DNA of 64,000 nt from Deltaproteobacteria bacterium (GTDB lineage Bacteria; Myxococcota_A; UBA9160; UBA4427). Shown here piece after piece: positions 27,983 to 36,063 of the stretch (positions within the stretch are counted from its first letter, which is position 1; every line of letters begins with the position of its first letter). Below the pieces are notes generated by a model, which was not told where the DNA came from, ran no database searches, and saw nothing but the letters and a program-made list of their open reading frames with translations. The stretch spans positions 1 to 64,000 of the forward strand of contig JAJDAN010000033.1 of the NCBI GenBank assembly GCA_029261855.1, in the 5' to 3' direction. Both the position numbers and the translations under genes were made by a program.

Positions 27983-28023
27983 ATAGCTTTCGAGTAGGCG
28001 AAAAATCGTTACTCGAAAGCTAT
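27983..28023. promoter_or_regulatory. Perfect 14-bp inverted repeat, likely operator of the recombinase-like gene
   Basis: Arms atagctttcgagta (27983-27996) and tactcgaaagctat (28010-28023) are exact reverse complements separated by 13 nt. The site is AT-rich against a GC-rich background, lies 86 bp upstream of the minus-strand start at 27897 and overlaps the predicted -10 region. Confidence 0.8.
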
Positions 28024-28050
28024 ATGCCACTCCAGCCCGAATGTTGTCAA
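28021..28050 (-). promoter_or_regulatory. Predicted sigma-70-type promoter
   Basis: On the minus strand a perfect TTGACA (28045-28050) is followed after 18 nt by CATATA (28021-28026), with TATAGC slightly further. The -10 match is moderate. It would drive the recombinase-like gene and possibly the PQQ dehydrogenase 12 bp behind it. Confidence 0.5.
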
Positions 28051-28108
28051 GAAACTCTCGAAATCAGCGCAAAATCGAGCAATTCCGACATAATTCTGTT
28101 CCGATTTC

Positions 28109-28531
28109 TCAGCTTTCGCCCCCGAGGGCATGCGCGATCCGGCTCGCGGTAGCTGCCAGATCCTCGGGAGCGGCCGTTCGTCGACCGTGCAGCTGAGGGA
28201 GAGACCCATGCCAGCGCGGGATCAGGTGCAGGTGGTAGTGGAAGACCGTCTGGCCTGCGGCCACCCCATTCGTCTGGGCGACGAACACCCCGTCCGGAGC
28301 AAAGGCCTGGCGGATCGCCCGGGCGACCCGCACCGACACGCGCGCCACGGCCGCCATGGCGTCCTCGGTCGCCTCGAAGAGGTTCTCGTAGTGGACCTTG
28401 GGGATGATGAGGGTGTGCCCCTCGGAAACCGGCTGGATGTCCATGAAGACGAGCACCTCCTCGTCCTCGAACACCCGGTGTGCCGGTGATCGACCCGCCA
28501 CGATCTCGCAGAAGATGCAGCCGTCCTTCAT
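28109..28531 (-). CDS. HIT-family hydrolase (histidine triad)
   Basis: 140 residues of the HIT fold: CIFCEIVAGRSPAHRVFEDE at the N-terminus and the histidine triad in FHYHLHLIPRW (H-x-H-x-H). Hint/Hit enzymes hydrolyse nucleoside phosphoramidates or dinucleoside polyphosphates. Its ATG overlaps the stop of the upstream PQQ alcohol dehydrogenase by 4 bp. The two Cys at residues 5 and 8 may form part of the usual zinc-binding set. Confidence 0.95.
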   Translation of the reverse strand: MKDGCIFCEIVAGRSPAHRVFEDEEVLVFMDIQPVSEGHTLIIPKVHYENLFEATEDAMAAVARVSVRVARAIRQAFAPDGVFVAQTNGVAAGQTVFHYHLHLIPRWHGSLPQLHGRRTAAPEDLAATASRIAHALGGES

Positions 28532-30687
28532 TGCAGTGCCTCGGGGTCCGCCTGGGGGGTCACATTGGAGTCGGCGTGAGCGCGGTCGGCCAGGTAGAGG
28601 AGCAGCGCTTCGGCATCCTGCTCGCTGACCACGCCCTCGAAGCCGGGCATCCCCCGCCGGAGGAGCCCCCCGTAGACGACGATGTTGACGAAGGCCCGGC
28701 GGGCGCCCGGACGCAGATAGCGCAGGTCGGTCAGCACGCCGGTCCCCACGGCACCGACCCCGTGGCACGCGGAACAGTTGACCGCGTAGAGATCCGCTCC
28801 GCGTTCGACCTGTGCCTCGCTTCCCGGCGGCGGTGGGGGCGGTGCGGGGTGACGACGCGCAGGGGCCGGCGGCGGGGGTACGGGCTGCGTTCCTCCGAGC
28901 TTCCAGACCAGCAGGTGCCCCGCCGGCCGCGCACCCGTGGCGCGTGCGGCGTCGCCGCCCGAGAGTCCGAAGGCGCCGCCCCAACCGGCCATCACGGCGA
29001 CGTACTGGGTGCCGTCCACCCGGTAGCTGATGGGGCTCGCGATCACCGCCGTGGGCAGCCGCGCCTGCCACAGCTTCTCGCCGTCCGCGGCCCCGTAGGC
29101 GATGAAGCGCCCGTCCGCCGTCCCCTGGAAGACGAGCCCACCCGCCGTCGCCAGGACACCCCCGTTGCCGATCCGCTCGTAGGGCTGACGCCACACGCGC
29201 TTTCCCGTCACGGGATCCCAGGCGTCGAGGCTGCCTCGCGCGGCCTCCCGGGGAAACGAGGTCGCCTCGGTGAAGTCGACGCCGGCGTTGGCGTACGAGC
29301 CGGGGCGGTAGACGAAGGGACCGCGAACCGGCGCGTAGTAGCCCGAGATGTCCTGGGCGGGGATGTAGACGAGGCCCGTCCCCGGATGGAACGCCATCGG
29401 CTGCCAGTTGTGGGCGCCCAGGTTTCCCGGCTGGATGAGCGCCGGCGCCTCCGCGTAGTCGCCCTTGCCCGTCTCCACCGGGCGTCCCGTCGAGAGATCC
29501 ACGTGGGACGCCCAGGTGGTCGTCGCGAAGGGCTCGGCGGACAGCAACTCGCCGGTTTCGCGATCGAGCACATAGAAGAAGCCGTTCTTCGGCGCCTGCA
29601 TCAGCAGCTTCCGGGTGCGGCCCTGCCAGGGCAGATCCGCCAGGATCATGTGCTGCGTGGCCGTGAAGTCCCAGCTGTCGCCCGGCGTGGTCTGGTAGTG
29701 CCACACGAGTTCGCCGCTGTCGGGGCGGAGCGCCAGGATCGACGACAGGTACAGGTTGTCGCCACCGCCGCGGACGTGACGACTCCAGGGCGAGCCGTTG
29801 CCGGTCCCGACATAGAGAAGATCGAGGTCGGGATCGAAGGCCATCGAGTCCCACACGGTCCCGCCGCCACCGACCTGCCACCAAGGCGTGTGAGGCGACG
29901 TATCCGATGCCCAGGTCGACACCGCCCGCTCGAGCGCGGGCGATTCCTGGGGCTCGCGCGGGTCGCGTGGCACGGTGTAGAAGCGCCAGAGGAGCGAGCC
30001 GTCCTTCGCCGCGTACGCCGACACGTAGCCTCGGACGCCCATGTCGGCGCCGCCGTTGCCGATGATCACCTTGCCCTTCACCACGCGAGGCGCACCGGTG
30101 ATCGCGTAGGGCTTCTCCGGGTCGATGGTCAGCACCGACCAGCGAGGCTCTCCCGTCTTCGCATCGAGGGCGATCAGTCGGCCATCGAGAGTGCCGACGA
30201 AGACCGTGCCCTTCCAGACGGCGACTCCGCGATTCACCACATCGCAACAGATCAGCGCGGCGCGATTGCGCGGAACGTGCGGGTCATAGCTCCAGAGCGG
30301 TTCGCCTGTCGCGGCATTGAACGCGTACACGACGCTCCAGGTCGCCGTCGTATAGAGCACACCGTCCACCGCCAGGGGCGTCGCCTCGAGCCCGCGTTCC
30401 GTCCCGAAATCGAAGCTCCAGGCGAGTCCGAGGTCGGCGACGTTGTCGCGGCGGATGTCGTCGAGCGGGCTGAAGCGCTGCTCGCCGTAGTCGCGGCCAT
30501 GGCTCAGCCAGTTGTCCGGATCGGCATCCGCCGCGGCGATGCGCGCTCCGTCGACCGGCCCGCCGGGCGCGAGGGCCGACAGCCCTGCACACGCCAGGCC
30601 CACTGCCGCCGCGCAGCTCGAGCCCGCGATCACACACAGCCGCAGCACCCGCTGGTCCCAGGATCCCTTCCGAGGGGTCGTGTTCAT
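28528..30687 (-). CDS. Quinohaemoprotein alcohol dehydrogenase (PQQ plus cytochrome c)
   Basis: About 719 residues. After a signal/anchor helix comes a PQQ propeller with NWLSHGRDYGEQRFSPLDDI and the vicinal cysteines in AALICCDVVNRG that stack on PQQ in type II enzymes. A Pro-rich linker (PVPPPPAPARRHPAPPPPPP) joins it to a C-terminal cytochrome c domain with CSACHG and a later Met (RRGMPGFEG). Such enzymes oxidise alcohols in the periplasm and pass electrons to a respiratory acceptor. ATG at 30687 is chosen over an upstream ATG at 30723; neither has a strong ribosome binding site. Confidence 0.92.
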   Translation of the reverse strand: MNTTPRKGSWDQRVLRLCVIAGSSCAAAVGLACAGLSALAPGGPVDGARIAAADADPDNWLSHGRDYGEQRFSPLDDIRRDNVADLGLAWSFDFGTERGLEATPLAVDGVLYTTATWSVVYAFNAATGEPLWSYDPHVPRNRAALICCDVVNRGVAVWKGTVFVGTLDGRLIALDAKTGEPRWSVLTIDPEKPYAITGAPRVVKGKVIIGNGGADMGVRGYVSAYAAKDGSLLWRFYTVPRDPREPQESPALERAVSTWASDTSPHTPWWQVGGGGTVWDSMAFDPDLDLLYVGTGNGSPWSRHVRGGGDNLYLSSILALRPDSGELVWHYQTTPGDSWDFTATQHMILADLPWQGRTRKLLMQAPKNGFFYVLDRETGELLSAEPFATTTWASHVDLSTGRPVETGKGDYAEAPALIQPGNLGAHNWQPMAFHPGTGLVYIPAQDISGYYAPVRGPFVYRPGSYANAGVDFTEATSFPREAARGSLDAWDPVTGKRVWRQPYERIGNGGVLATAGGLVFQGTADGRFIAYGAADGEKLWQARLPTAVIASPISYRVDGTQYVAVMAGWGGAFGLSGGDAARATGARPAGHLLVWKLGGTQPVPPPPAPARRHPAPPPPPPGSEAQVERGADLYAVNCSACHGVGAVGTGVLTDLRYLRPGARRAFVNIVVYGGLLRRGMPGFEGVVSEQDAEALLLYLADRAHADSNVTPQADPEALQ

Positions 30688-30801
30688 CCCGCTTAGACTC
30701 CCCGACCGCCGCTGCGCATTCAAGCGCTGCGTTGACGCGAGCAGGGTCGGGTGTCAGGGTACGACCTCCGTTTCGCCCTTCCTCCCTCTTCTTCGCTCTT
30801 C

Positions 30802-30849
30802 CTCCACCCGCCCCACCCTTCTCCACTCTTCTCCACCCGCCCCACCCTT
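30802..30849. repeat. Direct repeat in a pyrimidine-rich leader
   Basis: ctccacccgccccaccctt occurs at 30802-30820 and 30831-30849 (29-bp period) inside a nearly pure C/T tract on the plus strand from about 30772 to 30852. It precedes the MFS start by 36 bp and may affect mRNA structure or form triplex DNA. Confidence 0.85.
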
Positions 30850-30884
30850 CCCCACGCGCGCCCAGCCCAAGAGCCCCTTCGACG

Positions 30885-32288
30885 ATGACGACGCGCTTCG
30901 GCCAGCGGATCCAGGCCAGCCCCCACTATCCGCGCTGGGTACTCGTGGCGTGCCTGTCGGGCATGGCCGCGTCGTCGTTCACCATCACCATCCTCGCGGT
31001 CTCGCTCAAGGCCATCGCCGACGACCTCGATTCGACGCCGGAAATCGTCGCCTGGGTGATCACGGGCCCCATGCTGATCCAGGCGCTGTCCCTGCCCGTG
31101 CTCGGCAAGCTCGGCGACCTGTACGGCCACCGTCGCGTCTACCTCATCGGCTTCGCGCTCGCGTCGGTGTTCGCGCTGGCCACGGCGGCCGCCTGGAGCG
31201 CCGGAAGCCTGATCGGTATCCGGGTGGTCGGCCAGCTCATGGGAACGGCCACCTGGCCCGCGTCGACCGCCCTGCTCTTCCACGTCTATCCCCCCAACGA
31301 ACGCGTGCGCGCCATGGGCTGGGTCAGCCTCGTCACCGCCGGCGCACCGGTCTTCGGCCTCGCGATCGGCGGTCTGATGGTCGACACCCTCGGATGGCGA
31401 CCCCTCTTCCTCATCCAGGGGGGGCTGTCGCTCGCGGCGCTGGCTCTCGCCACCGTGGTGCTGCGTGAGACCTCGCGCCAGCAGAAGGTCCGCTTCGACA
31501 TCGCGGGCGCCGTCACCATCGCGATCGCGGCGTCCGCCTTCACCTTCGCGGTCAATCGGCTGCCGACCTGGGGCATCACCCACCCCGCGGTGTTCGGCCC
31601 GGCACTGGTCGTCCCTTTCGCGATCGCGGCCTTCATGCGCGCGGAACGCCGGGCGAAGCACCCGCTGATCCCCCTCGAGTTCTTCCGGCGGCGCAACTTC
31701 GCCTTGCCCATGGTCGCCCAGGCGTTCGCGCAGTTCGCCTACATGGGAGGCTTCATCATCAGTCCGCTGCTGCTTCTGCAGGTCTTCGGCTATTCGGCGA
31801 CGGCCACCTCGTTCCTCACGATGCTGCGGCCGATCTCGTTCAGCATGGCGTCGCCGGTGGGCGGCGCCATCGCAACCCGCATCGGCGAGCGCACCATGGT
31901 GATCGTCGGCATGGCGGGTCTCGTGGTCTCCATGGCGAGCTTCTCGGTCGGGGCCGCCTACGAGTCGATTCCCTTCATCGGCGGGGGCCTGGTGATCGCC
32001 GGCCTGGCGTTCGGAATCTTCCAGCCGTCCATCTCCGCCATCGTCGGCAATAGCGTCGACGAGCACAGCTTCGGGATCGCCAGCTCCGCGACGTCCATGA
32101 CCTCGTCCATCGGGGCCGTGGCCGGAGTCAGCGTCCTGACGGCCTTCACGGCGGACAGCAACTCGGCGGAGGTCTTCTACGACGGCTACGCGCTGGGCGG
32201 TGTCGCGGCCGCCATCGCATTCGTCGCCACCTTCTTCGTCCAGGGCCGCCGCGCCGCCGCCCGAGCGCGGGGCGATCGGATATCCTGA
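30885..32288 (+). CDS. MFS drug/solute exporter
   Basis: 467 residues with 12 or more membrane helices. The N-terminal half has the MFS motif A loop KLGDLYGHRRVYLIG between helices 2 and 3, and antiporter motif C-like AGAPVFGLAIGGLMVDTLGWRPLF in helix 5, typical of DHA-type drug/H+ antiporters. The ATG at 30885 fits MTTRFGQRIQASPHYPRW; the frame further upstream is low-complexity leader. It probably shares a transcript with the dioxygenase that follows after 5 bp. Confidence 0.93.
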   Translation: MTTRFGQRIQASPHYPRWVLVACLSGMAASSFTITILAVSLKAIADDLDSTPEIVAWVITGPMLIQALSLPVLGKLGDLYGHRRVYLIGFALASVFALATAAAWSAGSLIGIRVVGQLMGTATWPASTALLFHVYPPNERVRAMGWVSLVTAGAPVFGLAIGGLMVDTLGWRPLFLIQGGLSLAALALATVVLRETSRQQKVRFDIAGAVTIAIAASAFTFAVNRLPTWGITHPAVFGPALVVPFAIAAFMRAERRAKHPLIPLEFFRRRNFALPMVAQAFAQFAYMGGFIISPLLLLQVFGYSATATSFLTMLRPISFSMASPVGGAIATRIGERTMVIVGMAGLVVSMASFSVGAAYESIPFIGGGLVIAGLAFGIFQPSISAIVGNSVDEHSFGIASSATSMTSSIGAVAGVSVLTAFTADSNSAEVFYDGYALGGVAAAIAFVATFFVQGRRAAARARGDRIS

Positions 32289-32293
32289 CCGGC

Positions 32294-33070
32294 GTGCAGA
32301 ACGGCCTCTCCCCGGAAGACATCGACCGCTGGCAGCGCGACGGCTTCGTGATCCTCGAGGGCTTCGCGAAGCCCGACGTGCTCGACGCCATGCGAGCCCG
32401 CGTGATCGAGCTGGTGAGAATCGCCGATGCGGACGGATCCATTGGTGACGCGTACGTCGTCCCGGAGACGGCGCTCGCCGACCAGCCCCGCCCCGAAGAG
32501 CGCACCTCGAAGGTCTTCCGCGTACACCGGAACGAGCCCGTCTTCCGCGCTTTCGCCGAAGACGAGCGCCTGCTCGACTGCGTCGCGAGCCTGATCGGTC
32601 CGAACCTCGACTGCTTCTTGTCCCAGTTCATCTTCAAGCGGCCGACGGCGCTCGGCCAGCCCTGGCACCAGGACGCCTTCTACTTCCCCTTCGATCGCGG
32701 TCCCCAGGTGGGCGTCTGGCTTGCCGTGACCGACGCAACGCCGGACAACGGCCCCCTCTGGGTCTTGCCGGGGTCCCACCGGGAAGCGGTCCACGACGTG
32801 GTCCCGGACAAGCGCGAGCATGCGAACTTCGCCTACGTGGAGATCGTGGACCACGACATGGCCACCGCGCGGCCGGTGCTGATGAAGGCCGGCGACCTGC
32901 TGCTCTTCCACAGTCATCTGATGCATCGCTCGACGGACAACCTGGCCAGCGAAGAGCGCGCCGCCATGGTCTACCACTACGCGGAGGCCGGCACGATCGA
33001 CGGCAGTCAGGAGAAGTGGGGGTTCACGCCGCCCAACGTCGACTGGATGCCCGTGCGACGGGCGGGCTAG
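32294..33070 (+). CDS. Phytanoyl-CoA dioxygenase family oxygenase
   Basis: 258 residues of the 2-oxoglutarate/Fe(II) PhyH family. The iron triad is visible as H-x-D in QPWHQDAFYFPFD and the distal His in LLLFHSHLMHRSTDN. The N-terminal DIDRWQRDGFVILEGF is typical. Members hydroxylate phytanoyl-CoA in animals and diverse alkyl or secondary-metabolite substrates in bacteria, so the substrate is open. GTG start, 5 bp after the MFS stop; it converges on the DyP gene with 20 bp between. Confidence 0.9.
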   Translation: MQNGLSPEDIDRWQRDGFVILEGFAKPDVLDAMRARVIELVRIADADGSIGDAYVVPETALADQPRPEERTSKVFRVHRNEPVFRAFAEDERLLDCVASLIGPNLDCFLSQFIFKRPTALGQPWHQDAFYFPFDRGPQVGVWLAVTDATPDNGPLWVLPGSHREAVHDVVPDKREHANFAYVEIVDHDMATARPVLMKAGDLLLFHSHLMHRSTDNLASEERAAMVYHYAEAGTIDGSQEKWGFTPPNVDWMPVRRAG

Positions 33071-33090
33071 CGAATTCCCAGCGACCTCGT

Positions 33091-33972
33091 TCAGCCGAGG
33101 GCCGAGAGGTCGAGCTTGGCTGCCTCCACCGGCGGGCACCAGAAGTAGCTGCCCGTTTCCGGCGCGGTGAAGCGAAAGAGCGCGTCGGTGACGCCGTCGT
33201 CGACCCCGAGCATGCGTCGCGACAGCGCCTCGAAGGGATCGAAGCTCGTGGCGAACGCCACGAAGACCAGGCCCTCACCGTTCGGGTCCGACCACGGCAT
33301 CGAGCGCCGGACGACGAACGCCTCGGGTTCGAAGTCCTCCTGGGCGGTGCGCTTCACGTGCGCCGATTCCGGAGCGTCCTCGATCTCCTCGTCGTCCGCG
33401 AGACGACGTCCGAAGGTGGCATCGCACTCGGAGGCCGATTGCGCAAAGAAGGCGTCGAGGTCGTGACGCCAGCGCTGCAGCGCAACGAAGCTCGACCCGT
33501 CGAGCCCCGGGCCCGACCCCGAGACGAGAGCCACGCGTTCTGCGTCCGCGCCCGTCGGGTTCTCGGTGCCGTCCACGTAACCGGTGAGGTCGAGACTGGC
33601 CCCGTGCAGGAAGGATTCCACCACGTCTACCAGGTCGAAGACGGATTCTAGATGCGTGCGCAGGGCGCGCGTGCGGTGGACGAGCTCGCCGCGGTCGGAC
33701 CCGCGAAGCCACAGCCACAACCCCATCGGGGTCGAGGGAAACGACAGTCCGACGCCCGCGAGGGGCGGCGCCTCCCGCAGACCGGGAACCGACCCACCCA
33801 GCGCCGACACGACCGTCCGACCGACACCGACGACGATCCCGTCGTCGATCACAAGACCTGCGAGCGCACGCTTCACACGCTCGGGCGAGGCGTCCAGACC
33901 GAGATCGAAGAAGAGATGGCGGGCATGCTGCGGAACCCCTGCGAGGATTCCGGGTTGGGGATCACCGGGCAC
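33091..33972 (-). CDS. Dye-decolourising (DyP-type) haem peroxidase, YfeX-like
   Basis: 293 residues with the DyP signature GYVDGTENP (G-x-x-D-G, distal Asp) at about 131-139 and the proximal haem His in AHVKRTAQEDFEPEAF near 203. The ending DALFRFTAPETGSYFWCPP matches class B/P enzymes such as YfeX. It has no signal peptide, so it is cytoplasmic unless carried elsewhere. GTG start with AGGAG upstream. No encapsulin gene is adjacent and no obvious cargo-loading tail is seen. Confidence 0.93.
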   Translation of the reverse strand: MPGDPQPGILAGVPQHARHLFFDLGLDASPERVKRALAGLVIDDGIVVGVGRTVVSALGGSVPGLREAPPLAGVGLSFPSTPMGLWLWLRGSDRGELVHRTRALRTHLESVFDLVDVVESFLHGASLDLTGYVDGTENPTGADAERVALVSGSGPGLDGSSFVALQRWRHDLDAFFAQSASECDATFGRRLADDEEIEDAPESAHVKRTAQEDFEPEAFVVRRSMPWSDPNGEGLVFVAFATSFDPFEALSRRMLGVDDGVTDALFRFTAPETGSYFWCPPVEAAKLDLSALG

Positions 33973-33993
33973 TGAAGCACTCCTGAAGTCGGG

Positions 33994-34845
33994 TCATGGG
34001 GTAACGATCCGGTACATCACCGTGCCGCGCGCGACGATCTTGGCGTCGCGCGCACCGGCCACCTCGACATCACACCAGAAGCCATCCCCGTCGCGCTGCA
34101 CGACGCGCCCGTAGGCGACGAGGTCCTGATCGGTCGGGGGACACAGCAGCTGCGCCTGTAGCGCCGGCGTCGACGCCTTGAAGGGGCCGGGACCCGTCTC
34201 GGCCCAGGCCGCCATGGCACCCGTGGTGTCGAGCAACGCAACCACCGCGCCCTCGTGGACGCCGCCGCCCGCCTCGGCGTTCGCCTCGGACGCCGGCATG
34301 GTGATGCGCGAGTGGCTACCCGTCATGTGCTCGATCGACAGGCCCCGGGCCTTGCCGAAGTTCAGCTTGCCGATGTGGGGGCCCATCGGGCCCGGGTCGG
34401 ACGCGCCGTCGTCGCCCGAGGACGACCGCAAGGCCGCAGGCTCGGCGTCGAAGCGGGCTCGTACCATGCTCGTGACGTGCGCGATGGACTTGCCCTCGAG
34501 TGTCGCGACGTCCACCTCGACGAAGCACATGTTCTTGCCCCGCCGTAGCAGCTGGCCCGTCGCCCGAACGTCTTCCCCGATGGCGGCGGCGAGATAGTTG
34601 ACCTGCAGCCCCGCCGTATGGAACGGGCCCGCGTCCTTGCCGAGCGCCGCGCGCGTCACGGCCTGACTCGCGATCAGGCCCAGGGACGCCGCACAGCCGC
34701 CGTGCAGGGCCTTTCCGGGGTTCGCGTTGACTTCCGCGTAGGGCAGCAGCAGGGAGACCGCCTCCTCGGACACCGATTCGCAGCGGACGCCGAGCGCCCG
34801 CGCATAGCCCGCGCCTTCGACCCAGCTCTCGACTTCCTTCATCAT
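33994..34845 (-). CDS. Double-hotdog PaaI-type acyl-CoA thioesterase
   Basis: 283 residues made of two hotdog units. Unit one has NANPGKALHGGCAASLGLIASQAV (about 41-64) and QVNYLAAAIGEDVRATGQLLRRGKNMCFVEVDV. Unit two has NAEAGGGVHEGAVVALLDTTGAM (about 189-211). Each carries the G-x-x-H-G/E-G helix start of PaaI/YdiI thioesterases; only the first keeps the usual H-G-G. It hydrolyses acyl-CoA by family; chain length unknown. It lies 21 bp from the DyP gene and 53 bp from the alcohol dehydrogenase, all on the minus strand. Confidence 0.87.
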   Translation of the reverse strand: MMKEVESWVEGAGYARALGVRCESVSEEAVSLLLPYAEVNANPGKALHGGCAASLGLIASQAVTRAALGKDAGPFHTAGLQVNYLAAAIGEDVRATGQLLRRGKNMCFVEVDVATLEGKSIAHVTSMVRARFDAEPAALRSSSGDDGASDPGPMGPHIGKLNFGKARGLSIEHMTGSHSRITMPASEANAEAGGGVHEGAVVALLDTTGAMAAWAETGPGPFKASTPALQAQLLCPPTDQDLVAYGRVVQRDGDGFWCDVEVAGARDAKIVARGTVMYRIVTP

Positions 34846-34898
34846 CTCCGCTTCCTCTCGGTGCTTGCAGCCTTACACGCCGGGTTCCCGTGCGCCCG

Positions 34899-36002
34899 TC
34901 AGCCGGGCAGCAGACAGGAGTGGATGGACTCCTCGTTCGGGATCTCGCGCGCGAGGGTGCGGATGGCCAGCTCCGCGTCGCGCAGACCGAAGTCGTGGGT
35001 GTGCATCGCCTCGACGGGAACCTTCCCGGATTCGATCAACCGGATGGCGCTTCGATACCCCGTCGAGGTGACGCCAATGGCTCCGCGTATCTGGATTTCC
35101 TTCATCACGATCTTGTCCGAGATGAAGTTGGGGATCTCACGGAATCCCTTCACACCGGCGAGCACCACCGTGCCCCCCATGCGCACGTAGTCGAGGGACT
35201 CGGCGACGGGCGTCGTGGCGTACGAGGAAACATCGAGGACCACGTCGACACCCTGCCCGTCCGTCAGCTCGCGGACGCGCTGCTTGACGTTCTCGTTGTC
35301 GACATCGAGGGTCTCGTCGGCGCCGAAGTCCCGGGCCAACGCGAGCTTCCGGGCATCCGCCTCGAGACCCGTCACGAAGATGCGGTCTGCCCCGGCCTCA
35401 CGGCACGCCAGCACGCTTGCGAGTCCCCGCTGCCCGGGGCCGAGAATCAGCACCGTGTCACCCGGTCCGGTTTGCGGGATCTCGACCGCCCAGCGAAAGC
35501 CCGCGCCCAGCGGGTTGAAGAGAACGGCGATCTCCGGCGGCAACTCGGGGTCGACCTTGTGGACGATGCTGTTCGCATCCAGGTACATGTACTCCGCGTA
35601 CGCCCCCCAGAGACCCGGCGCATCGGCGAGGGGAATGTACGAATAGATCCGGCGGGCGCGGCACAGGTGGTAGTCGCCACGCAGACAGGCGGGACAGAAG
35701 CGGCACGACAGCATGGTCTCGACGGCGACGCGATCGCCGACATCGACCCCCCAACGACGCGCGGCCGCGTCTCCGATCTCTTCGATGATGCCCAACGGTT
35801 CGTGGCCCGGGATCACGGGCATCGGCGTTCGCAGCACGCCTTCGTACTGCTCGTAGTCGCTCCCGCAGATCCCGCAGGCTTCGACCCGCAGCAGCGCCGT
35901 GTCGTCGCTGATGTCGGGTATGGGCAGATCGCGAGGCTCTAGCTTCCGCACGTCCGTCTGCACCATGGCGAGGGTCTTGCGCGCGGGCACTCGTTTCCCC
36001 AT
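34899..36002 (-). CDS. Zinc-dependent alcohol dehydrogenase (MDR family)
   Basis: 367 residues with the catalytic zinc set C-G-I-C-G-S-D at about 43-49 and GHE (residue 66), the four-Cys structural zinc lobe CRFCPACLRGDYHLC, and a Rossmann motif VLILGPGQRGLASVLA near 185. MDR dehydrogenases oxidise alcohols or polyols with NAD(P). The unusual RIYSYIPLADAPGLWGAYAEYMYL insert resembles L-threonine/sorbitol dehydrogenase-like members; substrate unknown. Divergent from the luciferase-like gene across 61 bp. Confidence 0.93.
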   Translation of the reverse strand: MGKRVPARKTLAMVQTDVRKLEPRDLPIPDISDDTALLRVEACGICGSDYEQYEGVLRTPMPVIPGHEPLGIIEEIGDAAARRWGVDVGDRVAVETMLSCRFCPACLRGDYHLCRARRIYSYIPLADAPGLWGAYAEYMYLDANSIVHKVDPELPPEIAVLFNPLGAGFRWAVEIPQTGPGDTVLILGPGQRGLASVLACREAGADRIFVTGLEADARKLALARDFGADETLDVDNENVKQRVRELTDGQGVDVVLDVSSYATTPVAESLDYVRMGGTVVLAGVKGFREIPNFISDKIVMKEIQIRGAIGVTSTGYRSAIRLIESGKVPVEAMHTHDFGLRDAELAIRTLAREIPNEESIHSCLLPG

Positions 36003-36063
36003 CAGCGGTTCGAAGCGCCTATTCTGCTACACGACCTCTCGGTCGGCAAAGCGAAGGCGGGAC

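Noticed and set aside
24769-30687. Genomic island or prophage around the recombinase-like gene
   Set aside because: Neighbours are chromosomal metabolic genes of similar base composition, there are no phage genes, no adjacent tRNA and no flanking att-like repeat.
33091-33972. Encapsulin cargo system with the DyP peroxidase
   Set aside because: No encapsulin shell gene is adjacent and the DyP C-terminus lacks an evident loading peptide.
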